Positions 34,824 to 43,994 of a stretch of 64,000 bases of DNA are shown one piece after another. Origin of the DNA: JALZVT01 sp964611345. Lineage in GTDB: Bacteria; Pseudomonadota; Gammaproteobacteria; Pseudomonadales; Azotimanducaceae. The position numbers and the translations under genes were made by a program. The stretch lies in NCBI GenBank assembly GCA_964611345.1, contig CAZSYU010000013.1:1-64000 (forward strand), read 5' to 3'. Within the stretch, counting starts at the first letter, position 1. Each line of letters begins with the position of its first letter. The notes beneath the pieces were generated by a model that saw only the letters and a list, made by a program, of their open reading frames with translations, made no database searches and was not told the origin of the DNA.

Positions 34824-34905
34824 CGGTGGTCTGTGAGCGAAATGCAAACAGGCGACCCCGTCGCCTGAACGGAAACCCCGGCAGGCGACGCCCCGGGGTT
34901 TTTTT
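34802..34905 (+). promoter_or_regulatory. thrS attenuator: alternative hairpins and intrinsic terminator
   Basis: Hairpin 1: GACCAC/GTGGTC (34802-34807, 34826-34831) with inner CTAGCA/TGCTAG (34810-34815, 34818-34823) covers the Thr codons. Hairpin 2: CAGGCGA/TCGCCTG (34849-34855, 34861-34867). Terminator: AAACCCCGG/CCGGGGTTT (34873-34881, 34893-34901) followed by T to 34905. CGTCGCCTG (34859-34867) can instead pair with CAGGCGACG (34882-34890) in the terminator loop, trapping the terminator's left arm: an antiterminator. Ribosome stalling on Thr codons would favour it. Confidence 0.8.
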
Positions 34906-34955
34906 GTGCCCAGCGGCTTTGAGTTGCCGGGCATAGAGGTAACAGGAGACGAGTG

Positions 34956-36869
34956 ATGGCCCAATCAGACTCTACACAGGCACCCTCTTCACGCCCAGCG
35001 GAGCACCCAGCGAGTGGTGCGGTGCACGAGCACGCCGGCGTCGTAGATGATGCGCTGTACAGAATACGTCACAGTCTGGCCCATGTGATGGCCCAGGCGG
35101 TGGTGGAGATGCGCCCGGGCACCACCCTTGGTTTTGGACCGCCAATTCGTGATGGTTTCTACTACGATTTTATTCTCTCAGAACCCATTACCGAAGAGGA
35201 CTTTCCTGACCTCGAGCGGCGCATGAAAAAGATCATCAAGAAAGGTCAGCGATTTTATCGCGAAGATCTTTCGGCAGATGAAGCACTGGCGCGCATTGAC
35301 GAGATGGAAGAGCCTTACAAGCGCGAGTATGCTCAGGAATTGCTCGAGAAAAATAACCTCGATGGCCTGAGTTTTTACCGCAACGGACCGTTTCTCGACA
35401 TGTGCGAAGGTCCGCACGTTGACACGACCAAAGAGATTCCGCGCGATGCGTTTAAGGTGCGCAGCGTGGCCGGGGCCTATTGGCGCGGCGACTCAAACAA
35501 CATCATGATGACGCGGCTCTACGCGTGGGCGTTTGCTGACAAGGCAGAGCTGGATAAACACGTAGCGCAATTTGAGGAAGCGCAGGCACGCGATCATAAA
35601 AAGCTCGGCCGTGAACTGGGTATTTACACAATCGACAACGAGATCGGCAAGGGCCTGCCGCTGTGGTTACCAAACGGTACTGTCATCCGTGACGAATTGG
35701 AAACGCTCGCCAAGGAGCTTGAGTTTCAGGACGGTTACCAGCGCGTGGCCACACCGCATCTGGCAAAGCAGTCGTTGTATTACCAGACGGGACATTTGCC
35801 GTATTACGCCGAAGGCATGTATCCACCCATGGAATTGAAGGAAACCGGTGAGGACGGTGAGTCGAGCATTAAGGAAGCCTACGCGCTGCGACCAATGAAC
35901 TGTCCACACCACCACAAGGTGTTCGATGCCCAACCACGTAGCTACCGTGACTTGCCGTTGCGGCTGGCGGAATACGGTCAGGTTTATCGCATGGAAGACT
36001 CTGGCGCAGTAGGAGGACTCGTGCGCGTGCGCGGGATGTGCATGAACGATGCCCACATCTATTGCACGCCAGAGCAAATCAAAGACGAGTTCAAGAAAGT
36101 CATCCGCCTGTACCAGCGGGCCTATGGCGTGCTCGGGCTTGATAACTACTTTCTCCGCCTGTCACGCTGGGATCCCGAAGACCCGAAGGGTAAGGAAAAA
36201 TACGTCGACAATCCCGAAGCCTGGGCATCTTCCGAACAGATCTTGCGAGAAGTTCTTGAAGAAATGGATTTGCCTTATGTGGACGGGCCCGGAGAGGCTG
36301 CATTTTATGGGCCAAAGATCGACATTCAATTTCGCACGGTCACTGGGCGTGATGAATCGGTTTCGACTGTGCAGCTCGACTTTTCTGTGCCAGAACGCAT
36401 GGGGCTGAGTTATGTCGGCTCTGATGGTGAGTCACACATTCCCTACTGCATTCACCGGGCGCCATTCAGCACGCACGAACGCTTTGTCGCCTTTTTGATT
36501 GAGCACTTTGCGGGCGCATTCCCGACCTGGCTTGCACCGTTACAGGTGCAACTGCTCACGGTGTCAGATCAGTTTGATGACTATGCCAACGGCATTGTGG
36601 AGCGCCTGCGCGGGTCGATGATTCGGGCAGAGCTCGCGCGCTCGAACGACACCGTGCCGAAGAAAATACGCGAAGGCACGATGAAGAAAATTCCTAATCT
36701 ACTGATTGTGGGGGAACGTGAGGCGGAAGAGGGCACGGTTACCTTGCGGCGTTACGGTCACAAAGAGCAACACACGTTGAGCGTTGCCGACTTCGAGGCA
36801 GCGCTATTAACCACGGTGAGGGAGCGGCGTCTTGAGTTTGCCCTGCCTGGTGGTAAGTCTGGTGGATAG
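34956..36869 (+). CDS. thrS: threonyl-tRNA synthetase, divergent, lacking the TGS domain
   Basis: 637 residues. Residues 1-32 are low complexity and replace the usual N-terminal TGS domain; the editing domain starts at once (HSLAH at 39-43, later CEGPHVD). Class II motifs and Zn ligands are kept: RPMNCPHHH, NDAHIYC and HRAPFSTHERF. The catalytic core is unlike the usual gammaproteobacterial type (RMEDSGAVGGLVRVRGMCMNDAHIYC). No infC-rpmI-rplT genes follow. SD AGGAG before ATG 34956 (GTG 34953 adjacent). It charges tRNA-Thr. It may be a second or replaced thrS, or come by transfer (inference). Confidence 0.95.
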   Translation: MAQSDSTQAPSSRPAEHPASGAVHEHAGVVDDALYRIRHSLAHVMAQAVVEMRPGTTLGFGPPIRDGFYYDFILSEPITEEDFPDLERRMKKIIKKGQRFYREDLSADEALARIDEMEEPYKREYAQELLEKNNLDGLSFYRNGPFLDMCEGPHVDTTKEIPRDAFKVRSVAGAYWRGDSNNIMMTRLYAWAFADKAELDKHVAQFEEAQARDHKKLGRELGIYTIDNEIGKGLPLWLPNGTVIRDELETLAKELEFQDGYQRVATPHLAKQSLYYQTGHLPYYAEGMYPPMELKETGEDGESSIKEAYALRPMNCPHHHKVFDAQPRSYRDLPLRLAEYGQVYRMEDSGAVGGLVRVRGMCMNDAHIYCTPEQIKDEFKKVIRLYQRAYGVLGLDNYFLRLSRWDPEDPKGKEKYVDNPEAWASSEQILREVLEEMDLPYVDGPGEAAFYGPKIDIQFRTVTGRDESVSTVQLDFSVPERMGLSYVGSDGESHIPYCIHRAPFSTHERFVAFLIEHFAGAFPTWLAPLQVQLLTVSDQFDDYANGIVERLRGSMIRAELARSNDTVPKKIREGTMKKIPNLLIVGEREAEEGTVTLRRYGHKEQHTLSVADFEAALLTTVRERRLEFALPGGKSGG

Positions 36870-36947
36870 CCGGGGGTTAGTGCTCATGCGACATGTAGCG
36901 CGGTCTTGCCTGCCGTCGCCCTGCGTTACGCATAGTCTCGAATCGGG

Positions 36948-37487
36948 TCAGCCGCTGTTGGAAAATCCATCGATGTCGGCGTTGATCTGGCCGGATTTTC
37001 TCGGGTCAGTGGCTGCACCACTTCTGGCAGTATTGATGAGCCTGTCTTTTAACAGTTCCCGATAGACCCCGTACGGTTCACGTTGGCCGTCTTCCAAAAA
37101 CTTGAACATCGCCTTGTCGAAGCGGCTGAACTGGCGATTGGTTGCCGATTTCATCTTTTGCTTTAGGTCAGAGACGTTATTGCGTTGCAATAACCGGTTC
37201 ATGGATCTCTGGTAGCCCTGCACCAGGTTCGTCAGTGCGGTGCGGTATTGGGGCAGCTGTTCCTTGGACATGTTTATTGCAAAGGCAGCCCGCAGGACAT
37301 CTTCTTGGAGCCAGGGTGGCCGCGGCTGGGCTTGAGCCTGGGCTTTCGACTCAGTATTCGATGAAGTTTTGGTTGTGGGCGTGTCCGTATGGGCGGGCAT
37401 GGAGAGGCCGAGCAACAGCAGTAGACCCAGGCATTTGCTGAGCACCGGGACTCTTAACGGCTGCTTTGTGAATGATGCAATTTGCAT
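36948..37487 (-). CDS. secreted hypothetical protein
   Basis: 179 residues with a signal peptide (KCLGLLLLLGLSMPAHT) and a helical rest (AFAINMSKEQLPQYRTALTNLVQGY...). No family recognised. It lies 92 bp downstream of prc in the same direction and converges with thrS. A function with Prc is possible but unproven. Confidence 0.72.
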   Translation of the reverse strand: MQIASFTKQPLRVPVLSKCLGLLLLLGLSMPAHTDTPTTKTSSNTESKAQAQAQPRPPWLQEDVLRAAFAINMSKEQLPQYRTALTNLVQGYQRSMNRLLQRNNVSDLKQKMKSATNRQFSRFDKAMFKFLEDGQREPYGVYRELLKDRLINTARSGAATDPRKSGQINADIDGFSNSG

Positions 37488-37579
37488 AGCGAGTACATCC
37501 TCTGGCGTAGCGTTACGCCAGACATATTACGCGCTAGCCCAGGCTAATGACAAATTTCGTTGACAAATCCAGGGCTTTG

Positions 37580-39763
37580 CTAGCTGCCCTTGAGCGCGCC
37601 TTTTTCCAGCGTTGCCAGGGTTTGTCGTGCGCGAATCAAGTCCAGCAGAATATGGCCAGACTCGCGGAGCATGGCGTCTTTCTCGGCCGGCTCTTCTTCA
37701 TCGCTGTCGAGTTCTTCGAGGTCGTCGAGTGATTTCAATACCTCTTCACCTTTTGCCACGCGCAGGGTGTTCTCAAGGTTCAGGCGCCAGGCGTCGTCGT
37801 CGAGCTTTTCCTGATTGCGGGCTTTTTCGCTCAGCGAGATGTGCGTGCGTTTGCGATTCTCTTCGCTTTTTGTCGACAGGCTGCGCAGATAGTCGAAGTC
37901 TGGATCGCCAGAGGTACGTTCTTCGTGAGCCTCCTGCAGTTCCCGAATCATGGGATCCAGGGTCTTATCAAAGCGATCGAAAATCGCCGCAGGAATAACG
38001 TCCCAGGGCAAGGCGTCGTCGAGTGAGCTTTCACCAATTCGTTCTACGTCGTAGAGCTCGGGAAACTCGATGTCAGGGATAACGCCCTGGTGCTGCGTAC
38101 TTTGGCCAGAGATGCGATAAAACTTGGCCTGGGTGATTTTTAGCTGGCCGCGATTTAGCGGGATCAAGGTTTGAACGGTGCCTTTGCCAAAGGTTTGGCT
38201 GCCCAGTACCAGGCCGCGATCATAATCCTGAATGGCGCCAGCAAAGATCTCGGACGCAGACGCTGACAAGCGATTCACCAGCACGGCCATGGGACCATCC
38301 CAGGCGATGCTGTCATCGCGATCGGTGTAAATGTTGGCACGCCGGCGCGCAGTTTTAACCTGCACCGTTGGACCAGACTTGATAAATAAACCCGTCAGTG
38401 AGTCAGCTTCTTGCAGTGAGCCGCCCCCGTTGTTGCGCAGATCAATTACAAGACCTTCGATGCCTTCGGCTTCCAGTTCCTTGATGAGTCGACGCACATC
38501 GCGTGTGGTGCTTTTGTAGTTAGGGTCGCGCCGTTGTTGGGCACGCATATCGACGTAGAACGTGGGCACTTCGATAATGCCGATCTTGCGCTCCACGCCG
38601 GCTTCAGTAATGGTCAGCACGCGCTTCTGTGCGGATTGCTCTTCGAGTTGTACGGCTTCGCGCACCATGCGTACTTCTTTAATAGTCGTGTAGTCGCCTT
38701 CGCTGAGTTGAACCTCGAGGCGTACCACGGAGCCCTTGGGTCCACGAATCAACTCAACCACGTCGTCGAGACGCCAGCCAACCACGTCGATAAGCTCGCC
38801 GCGTTCGCCTTGCGCTACGCTCACTATTCGATCTGCCGGCTTGATTTGACCACTCTTGTCGGCAGGGCCTGCAGTAACCAGGCTAATCACTTCGGTGTAG
38901 TCGTCCTCAGTGCGCAACACGGCGCCAATGCCTTCGAGCGATAACGACATGTTGATGTTGAAGGTTTCGGACGAGCGTGGTGACAGGTAACTGGTGTGCG
39001 GGTCGTAGGTAGACGCAAACGCATTCATGTAAATCTGAAAGGCGTCTTCACTGCGCACCAGCCGGGTTTGCTTCAGGCGATTTTTGTAGCGCTTGGTCAG
39101 GACCGTTTGAATTTCTTCGAGCTCTTTGCCGTTGAGTTTCATGTTCAGAATGTTGGCTTTTAACCGGCGGCGCCACAGATCATTCAGCTCTTGCGTAGTG
39201 GCTGGCCAGGCGGTGTTTTTGCGATCTATTTGCAAGCGCTCATCCACACTAAAATCGATGTCGTCGATGCCATCTTTGAGATCAGCGAGGACATATTCGA
39301 GGCGTTCAACGACACGATTCTGGTAGCGATTGAAAACATCGTAGGCGGGTCCGAGCTTGCCGCGTTTTAGGGCGTCATCAAGCTTGTAGCGGTGCTGCTC
39401 GAATTCGGTGACGTCACTTGCCAGCAAATAGGAACGACCGCCATCGAGGGACTCGAGGTACTTGTCGAAGGTGGCCGAGGAGGCGTCGTCGTCGAGTCCT
39501 TTGGGCAGGTAGTGGTTGGTCCGCAATTGCTCAACCACCGTCAGACTGGTGCGCGGGTGCACATCGAGCGGATCGAGATGAAACAGACCGCCAGCAGGTT
39601 CGGCTTCAGTGGCAATCGCGACAGCAGCGGCGGCTGGCTCGGCAGCGACAGCTGGGGGCGAGACAGGGTCTGCCTGGGTCGCCTGGGTGGACAGGACAAA
39701 CCCCAATCCGAGGGCCCCCGCAATAAGGCCAAGGGTAAGTACTAGCTGCCGGTCAATCGTCAT
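37580..39763 (-). CDS. prc: carboxy-terminal processing protease (tail-specific protease)
   Basis: 727 residues with an N-terminal membrane anchor or signal (LVLTLGLIAGALGLGFVLS). A PDZ domain (around 270-350) precedes the S41 domain, where Ser is in NRLSASASEIFAG and the general base Lys in GSQTFGKGTVQ. Tsp/Prc cleaves non-polar C-termini in the periplasm, e.g. processing of FtsI and lipoproteins. The C-terminal acidic tail is typical. ATG 39763; FKBP gene diverges 231 bp away. Confidence 0.94.
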   Translation of the reverse strand: MTIDRQLVLTLGLIAGALGLGFVLSTQATQADPVSPPAVAAEPAAAAVAIATEAEPAGGLFHLDPLDVHPRTSLTVVEQLRTNHYLPKGLDDDASSATFDKYLESLDGGRSYLLASDVTEFEQHRYKLDDALKRGKLGPAYDVFNRYQNRVVERLEYVLADLKDGIDDIDFSVDERLQIDRKNTAWPATTQELNDLWRRRLKANILNMKLNGKELEEIQTVLTKRYKNRLKQTRLVRSEDAFQIYMNAFASTYDPHTSYLSPRSSETFNINMSLSLEGIGAVLRTEDDYTEVISLVTAGPADKSGQIKPADRIVSVAQGERGELIDVVGWRLDDVVELIRGPKGSVVRLEVQLSEGDYTTIKEVRMVREAVQLEEQSAQKRVLTITEAGVERKIGIIEVPTFYVDMRAQQRRDPNYKSTTRDVRRLIKELEAEGIEGLVIDLRNNGGGSLQEADSLTGLFIKSGPTVQVKTARRRANIYTDRDDSIAWDGPMAVLVNRLSASASEIFAGAIQDYDRGLVLGSQTFGKGTVQTLIPLNRGQLKITQAKFYRISGQSTQHQGVIPDIEFPELYDVERIGESSLDDALPWDVIPAAIFDRFDKTLDPMIRELQEAHEERTSGDPDFDYLRSLSTKSEENRKRTHISLSEKARNQEKLDDDAWRLNLENTLRVAKGEEVLKSLDDLEELDSDEEEPAEKDAMLRESGHILLDLIRARQTLATLEKGALKGS

Positions 39764-39994
39764 TCATAGCCACGCTGTTAATTAGTCGATATTCTTCACG
39801 CCGGTTCACAGGGCATTTGCTTGCTGCCTCGAGCACTGGCTACGCCAAGCCTAACTTAGTGTGAAACAAAGTTATGGGCTCTGGTTTATAAGACGGCAGA
39901 TTGCCGATCTGGTTCCCTGATTGAATGTAACGGCCGGGCCCGGACTGGGCAAGGCAGACTCACAAGTTATTGACCTTTTTACGCGGAGATACTG

Positions 39995-40780
39995 ATGCGT
40001 GCAGCTACCCCAACCACCCCGGCCTTGCTGGTCGCGGGTTTACTGTTTATGGGCCTTTCGGCCTGCCAGCCCAAGGCTTCTTCGTCCGCGTCGGAGGCTG
40101 TAGAGGCTGTGGAGGTGGCGTCTGAAGCCACAAGCGTCGCCCCGGCGGCTGACAATACGCTTGCAACAGATGAGGCCAAAGCCAGCTATATGATGGGCTA
40201 CGGCCTAACAAGGCAAGCAACTGGTCAATTCGCGGATGTGCTGGACCAGGAGGCCTTTATAGCGGGCGTTCGGGCGGAGCTCGCGGGTGAAGCCAGTGCG
40301 GTGTCCCAGGAACAAGCCAGGGCATCCATGGCTACCTTGTCGGCGGCCCAGCAAGCCAAACAGGAAGTAGCTGCAACCAATAATCGCAAAGCAGGGGCCA
40401 AGTTTCTCGCCGATAACGCGAGCAAAGAGGGCGTGGTAACCACCGCTAGTGGCCTCCAGTACCTGGTGCTGACCGAAGGGGAGGGCCCAAAGCCCACAGC
40501 GACCCAGGTCGTGAAGACCCACTACCAAGGCACACTGATCAATGGCGAGGTGTTCGACAGCTCTCTGGAGCGTGGCGAACCCGCCACCTTTCCATTGAGT
40601 GGGGTGATTAAGGGCTGGACAGAAGCGCTCCAGCTTATGAGCGTCGGCAGTAAATATCGGCTGTTTATTCCGCCGGAACTTGCCTACGGCAATCAGGCCA
40701 CCGGTTCTATTTCGCCGCAAAGCACGTTGATCTTTGAAGTGGAGTTGTTGGAGATTATGAGTGACGACGGCGCGGGCTAG
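39995..40780 (+). CDS. FKBP-type peptidyl-prolyl isomerase, lipoprotein
   Basis: 261 residues. Signal with lipobox GLSAC, an Ala/Glu-rich linker, a helical dimerisation region like Mip/FkpA, then the FKBP domain (VVKTHYQGTLINGEVFDSS and GWTEALQLMSVGSKYRLFIPPELAYG). It catalyses Pro cis-trans isomerisation in the periplasm and may act as a chaperone. GGAG at 8 nt from ATG 39995. Confidence 0.94.
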   Translation: MRAATPTTPALLVAGLLFMGLSACQPKASSSASEAVEAVEVASEATSVAPAADNTLATDEAKASYMMGYGLTRQATGQFADVLDQEAFIAGVRAELAGEASAVSQEQARASMATLSAAQQAKQEVAATNNRKAGAKFLADNASKEGVVTTASGLQYLVLTEGEGPKPTATQVVKTHYQGTLINGEVFDSSLERGEPATFPLSGVIKGWTEALQLMSVGSKYRLFIPPELAYGNQATGSISPQSTLIFEVELLEIMSDDGAG

Positions 40781-40783
40781 ATT

Positions 40784-40987
40784 TTGCGCCCGCTAACCCG
40801 GCGAGTTTTGCTGGCGGGTGCGGCGTTTGGGCTGGGTTGTTATTACCTACTGGAGCGCCTGCCGGTCGATCGGCAGGAGTTTCTGGGCTACGCCCTGACG
40901 TCGTTGCTGCTGGTGGGTGGGCTGGTTGTTGCCGCCTTTTTGCTGGTGGCGGCGCTCAAACTGGTGGGACGATTGTTTAAGTCCTGA
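40784..40987 (+). CDS. small membrane protein, unknown function
   Basis: 67 residues with two predicted membrane segments (LLAGAAFGLGCYYLL, and TSLLLVGGLVVAAFLLVAALKLV). Start is TTG at 40784, 3 nt after the FKBP stop; no SD is obvious, so it may be translationally coupled. No family recognised. Confidence 0.55.
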   Translation: MRPLTRRVLLAGAAFGLGCYYLLERLPVDRQEFLGYALTSLLLVGGLVVAAFLLVAALKLVGRLFKS

Positions 40988-40994
40988 GTGAATC

Positions 40995-41759
40995 CTAGTC
41001 CTGCTGCTGGTTGGTTGGGTGGTCGAGACTTTGCAGGAAGCGACCGCCTCGGGGCAGATAGTAGTTGTCGTATTCCAGCGAAAACGCCACCGAATGTGCC
41101 CGCCCCAGCACGCTGGCGCGATCGACCAGCCCCACCTCGCGAAAGTCACCGCTGTTGTCTCTGTTGTCACCAAGCACCAGGTATTTACCCTCTGGCACAT
41201 CAGTGGGACGAAAGGATCGGTATCTGATGGGGATGCGCCGGAGCTCGCGCAGGGTGATGCGTGAATGCCCCATGGATGTCTCTAGCAAAATCTGGAAATC
41301 GCCCGCATCGGGCAGCTGTAGTGGCGTTGTCTCTTCGTCGGTGAGCGGCTGGTAGGTGGCTGCGACGCCGTTTACCCACAGAAAGTTGTTGCGCAGTTCA
41401 ACTCGGTCGCCGGGAACGCCGATCACTCGCTTGATGAGCAGCTTTTGATCTTTCGGCGACTCGAAGGTGATGATGTCACCACGCTGTGGGTGTGCGTGTT
41501 GCCAGAGCCGAATGAAGGTGAAGGGCACGCGCAGGTCGAACGCGAGTTTGTTAACCACCACGCGGTCACCGACCAACAGAGTGGGGCGCATGCTGCCGGA
41601 CGGCACATGGTTCCAGTCAGCGATGATTGAGCGAAACACCACCATGAGCACAACAAAGATAAAAAAGCCGCGCCATTCGCGCAGGAAACCACCCAGACCG
41701 GCCTCTGCGGGTGTCGCAGGCTCCTGCTCGCTGTGGGGGTCTGGTTGGAGGTTGTGCAT
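40995..41759 (-). CDS. lepB: signal peptidase I
   Basis: 254 residues from ATG 41759. One membrane segment (GFFIFVVLMVVFRSII), then the catalytic Ser in HVPSGSMRPTLLVGD and the Lys in DQKLLIKRVIGVPGD, with GDNRDNSGD. It cleaves signal peptides of exported proteins. The usual lepA neighbour is absent; it is third in the yaaA-DUF1244-lepB unit. The open frame extends to 41912, but that part is not membrane- or family-like and overlaps the DUF1244 gene. Confidence 0.94.
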   Translation of the reverse strand: MHNLQPDPHSEQEPATPAEAGLGGFLREWRGFFIFVVLMVVFRSIIADWNHVPSGSMRPTLLVGDRVVVNKLAFDLRVPFTFIRLWQHAHPQRGDIITFESPKDQKLLIKRVIGVPGDRVELRNNFLWVNGVAATYQPLTDEETTPLQLPDAGDFQILLETSMGHSRITLRELRRIPIRYRSFRPTDVPEGKYLVLGDNRDNSGDFREVGLVDRASVLGRAHSVAFSLEYDNYYLPRGGRFLQSLDHPTNQQQD

Positions 41760-41775
41760 CTGCTGTAGTTGATAA

Positions 41776-42108
41776 TCAGGTGTTGTGCTTACGCGCGAAC
41801 TCAGCCTGTTGTTCAGGGGTTGCGGGAGCCTGATGTTGTTCCTTCCATTGCGCGTAGGGCATGCCGTAGATGCGCTCGCGGGCCGTGTCGAGATCCATTG
41901 AAGTGCCGGCATCTTCAGCAGCTTGTCGATACCATTTCGACAAACAGTTGCGACAAAACCCCGCCAAATTCATCAGGTCGATGTTCTGTACGTCTTTGTT
42001 GTCGTCGAGGTGCGCTAGCAAGCGGCGCAGAACAGCGGCGTCCAGTGCGTCGTTTTGTGCTGCGTTTTGCTCTGTAGTGTCTGTTGAAGCTGATGTTGTG
42101 TCTGTCAT
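41776..42108 (-). CDS. DUF1244 domain protein
   Basis: 110 residues. The region LLAHLDDNKDVQNIDLMNLAGFCRNCLSKWYRQAAEDAGTSMDLDTARERIYGMPYAQW is a clear DUF1244 match, with the CRNC motif. Function unknown; common in Proteobacteria. It starts 29 bp after the yaaA stop and ends 16 bp before lepB. Confidence 0.92.
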   Translation of the reverse strand: MTDTTSASTDTTEQNAAQNDALDAAVLRRLLAHLDDNKDVQNIDLMNLAGFCRNCLSKWYRQAAEDAGTSMDLDTARERIYGMPYAQWKEQHQAPATPEQQAEFARKHNT

Positions 42109-42137
42109 GGTCCCGCCAGTTGGCCTGTTTTAGTGAG

Positions 42138-42959
42138 TTATTTCGAAACGCTGCTGGTTTCGAGATTACGTAGAAATACCAGTTCCTCAGCGGACGAGTC
42201 CTTGGCGCTGTAGCGGTACCCTTCAACATCGAACTCGCGAAGTTGGGCCACGCTGGTGATGCGATTTGTGATGACATAGCGGGTCATGTAGCCGCGCGCC
42301 TTTTTGGCAAAAAAGCTCAGTACCTTGTACTTGCCTTTGTTCATATCTTTAAAAGTCACGTTGACTACCCGGCCTTCGAGTGCGTCGGTCTGGACTACGC
42401 CGAAGTACTCGTTGGAGGCAAGATTCAGCAGCACATTGCCCTCAGACTCGCGAAGTTTTGCGGGCTCGGCTGCAAAGCTTGCGTTGAGGGCGGCGGTAAC
42501 CTGTTCGCCCCAATAGGAGTACAGATCTTTGCCGCGAGTGTTTTTCAGGCGAGTTCCCATCTCTAGGCGATAGGCTTGCATCAGATCGAGCGGCCGGAGT
42601 ACGCCATACAGCCCCGACAAGATGCGGAGTTTTTTCTGTGCCCAGGTTAGATCTGCAGCGCTCAGCGATTCGGCTTCGAGGCCAAGATAAACGTCGCCCT
42701 TAAACGCGAGCACGGCGGGGCGGGCGTTGGTGGTGTTGAACGGACGGGAAAATTCTTTATAGCGTTGTGCATTCAGCTGCGACAATTTTGCCGAGATGCC
42801 CATTAAATTGGTCAGACGGCGTGGTGTGTAGCCCCGCAGGGTTGTGATCAGCTGCTCTGCGTCATCGAGGAAGTCAGGCTGGGTGGGCTTGCTAACCTGT
42901 TGCCTGGTTACAGGTGTCTCGAAGTCGAGACGCTTTGCAGGTGAGATAACAACTAACAT
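42138..42959 (-). CDS. yaaA: peroxide stress protein YaaA
   Basis: 273 residues, beginning MLVVISPAKRLDFE with GYTPRRLTNLMGIS and VLSFFAKKARG, diagnostic of YaaA. The family limits intracellular iron under H2O2 stress and binds DNA (known for E. coli). First gene of a likely operon with DUF1244 and lepB. Confidence 0.95.
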   Translation of the reverse strand: MLVVISPAKRLDFETPVTRQQVSKPTQPDFLDDAEQLITTLRGYTPRRLTNLMGISAKLSQLNAQRYKEFSRPFNTTNARPAVLAFKGDVYLGLEAESLSAADLTWAQKKLRILSGLYGVLRPLDLMQAYRLEMGTRLKNTRGKDLYSYWGEQVTAALNASFAAEPAKLRESEGNVLLNLASNEYFGVVQTDALEGRVVNVTFKDMNKGKYKVLSFFAKKARGYMTRYVITNRITSVAQLREFDVEGYRYSAKDSSAEELVFLRNLETSSVSK

Positions 42960-43220
42960 AAGTCGACTAACATAGGGTGGTTAACACAGGATGAGGCGCT
43001 GCCGTAAACGGAAATTTTACCAGCCTTCGGCTCAGGTTGCGCGACCGTTGGAGCGTACAGCTGTATACTCGGAGGGTCACGGTGGAGAAGTACGCGCATC
43101 AATAGCTTAACCCCCAAACAGCTTTCTGGGTCATCTCGTGCGCAATCCCGTGACGGCGCTGCTGTCAGGGGGGTTGCCGGGGCCGACAACAGCTCGGGCA
43201 ATCAAGGCGCCGCGGCGATC
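42960..43220. promoter_or_regulatory. Divergent intergenic region of yaaA and the PP2C gene
   Basis: 261 bp. A TATACT box at 43065-43070 with no good -35 could serve the plus-strand unit. The frame of the PP2C gene stays open through it without ATG. Confidence 0.3.
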
Positions 43221-43994
43221 TTGGGCGTAGAGATTCTTGCCCGCTCACATCCGGGCCGGGTGCGACCCAACAACGAAGATGCGGTGGGCTTTGTTGCTGA
43301 CGCTGGCATTGCCGTACTCGCTGACGGCATGGGCGGCCTCAATGCCGGCGAAGTTGCCAGTCAACATGCCGTTGATCTGATGTTGCAGGGGCTGACCGCC
43401 GGATTACCGATGGAGCAGGCGGCTGTAGACGCCAATCGGATGATCTATGACTTGTCGGTTAACGACCCCGAACTCTATGGCATGGGTACCACGCTGGTCG
43501 CGTTGCGCTGCGTGCACGATGGACTGTGGCTGGCAAATGTTGGTGATTCCCGAATTTATCGCTATCGCGAAAGCCGCTTGGTGCAGCTAACCAAAGACCA
43601 CAGCGTGGTTCAGCAGCTGGTTGATAGCGGCGAGCTCAGTGCGTCTGAAGCCCGCGTTGCACCCAATCGCAATATCATTACTCGCGCTCTTGGAATTGAT
43701 GCGACGGTTGAGGTCGACGTCGTGCAAGAGGCGATGCTGCAGGACGATCTCTACATGCTTTGTAGCGATGGCGTGACTGATATGTTGGCCCCCGAAGATC
43801 TCGCAGGGCTGTTTCATGCCCATCAGGACCGTATCTCGGGTGATCCTGCCAGTGTTCCTTCAGCGTGTGCCGATCTGCTGGATGCGATCGTGCAGGCCGC
43901 CAACGATGCCGGCGGGGTCGACAACATTTCAGTGGTGCTGGTGCGGGTTGAAGCCCAGACCGAGCATCACCACAGTGCCAGCAAGACTTGGTGA
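43221..43994 (+). CDS. PP2C-type Ser/Thr protein phosphatase
   Basis: 257 residues. Motifs RVRPNNEDAVG, LADGMGGLNAGEVAS, LYGMGTTLVAL, VGDSRIYRY, LTKDHS and GGVDNISVVLV supply the metal-binding Asp residues. It removes phosphate from Ser/Thr in the cytoplasm. The start is TTG 43221, chosen as the first start before the domain; no ATG is in frame upstream. Partner kinase could be the kinase at 50.4-57.0 kb (speculative). Confidence 0.9.
   Translation: MGVEILARSHPGRVRPNNEDAVGFVADAGIAVLADGMGGLNAGEVASQHAVDLMLQGLTAGLPMEQAAVDANRMIYDLSVNDPELYGMGTTLVALRCVHDGLWLANVGDSRIYRYRESRLVQLTKDHSVVQQLVDSGELSASEARVAPNRNIITRALGIDATVEVDVVQEAMLQDDLYMLCSDGVTDMLAPEDLAGLFHAHQDRISGDPASVPSACADLLDAIVQAANDAGGVDNISVVLVRVEAQTEHHHSASKTW

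Noticed and set aside
34755..34905. T-box upstream of thrS
   Set aside because: No T-box bulge sequence or specifier loop was seen; the Thr-rich ORF plus alternative hairpins explains the region better.
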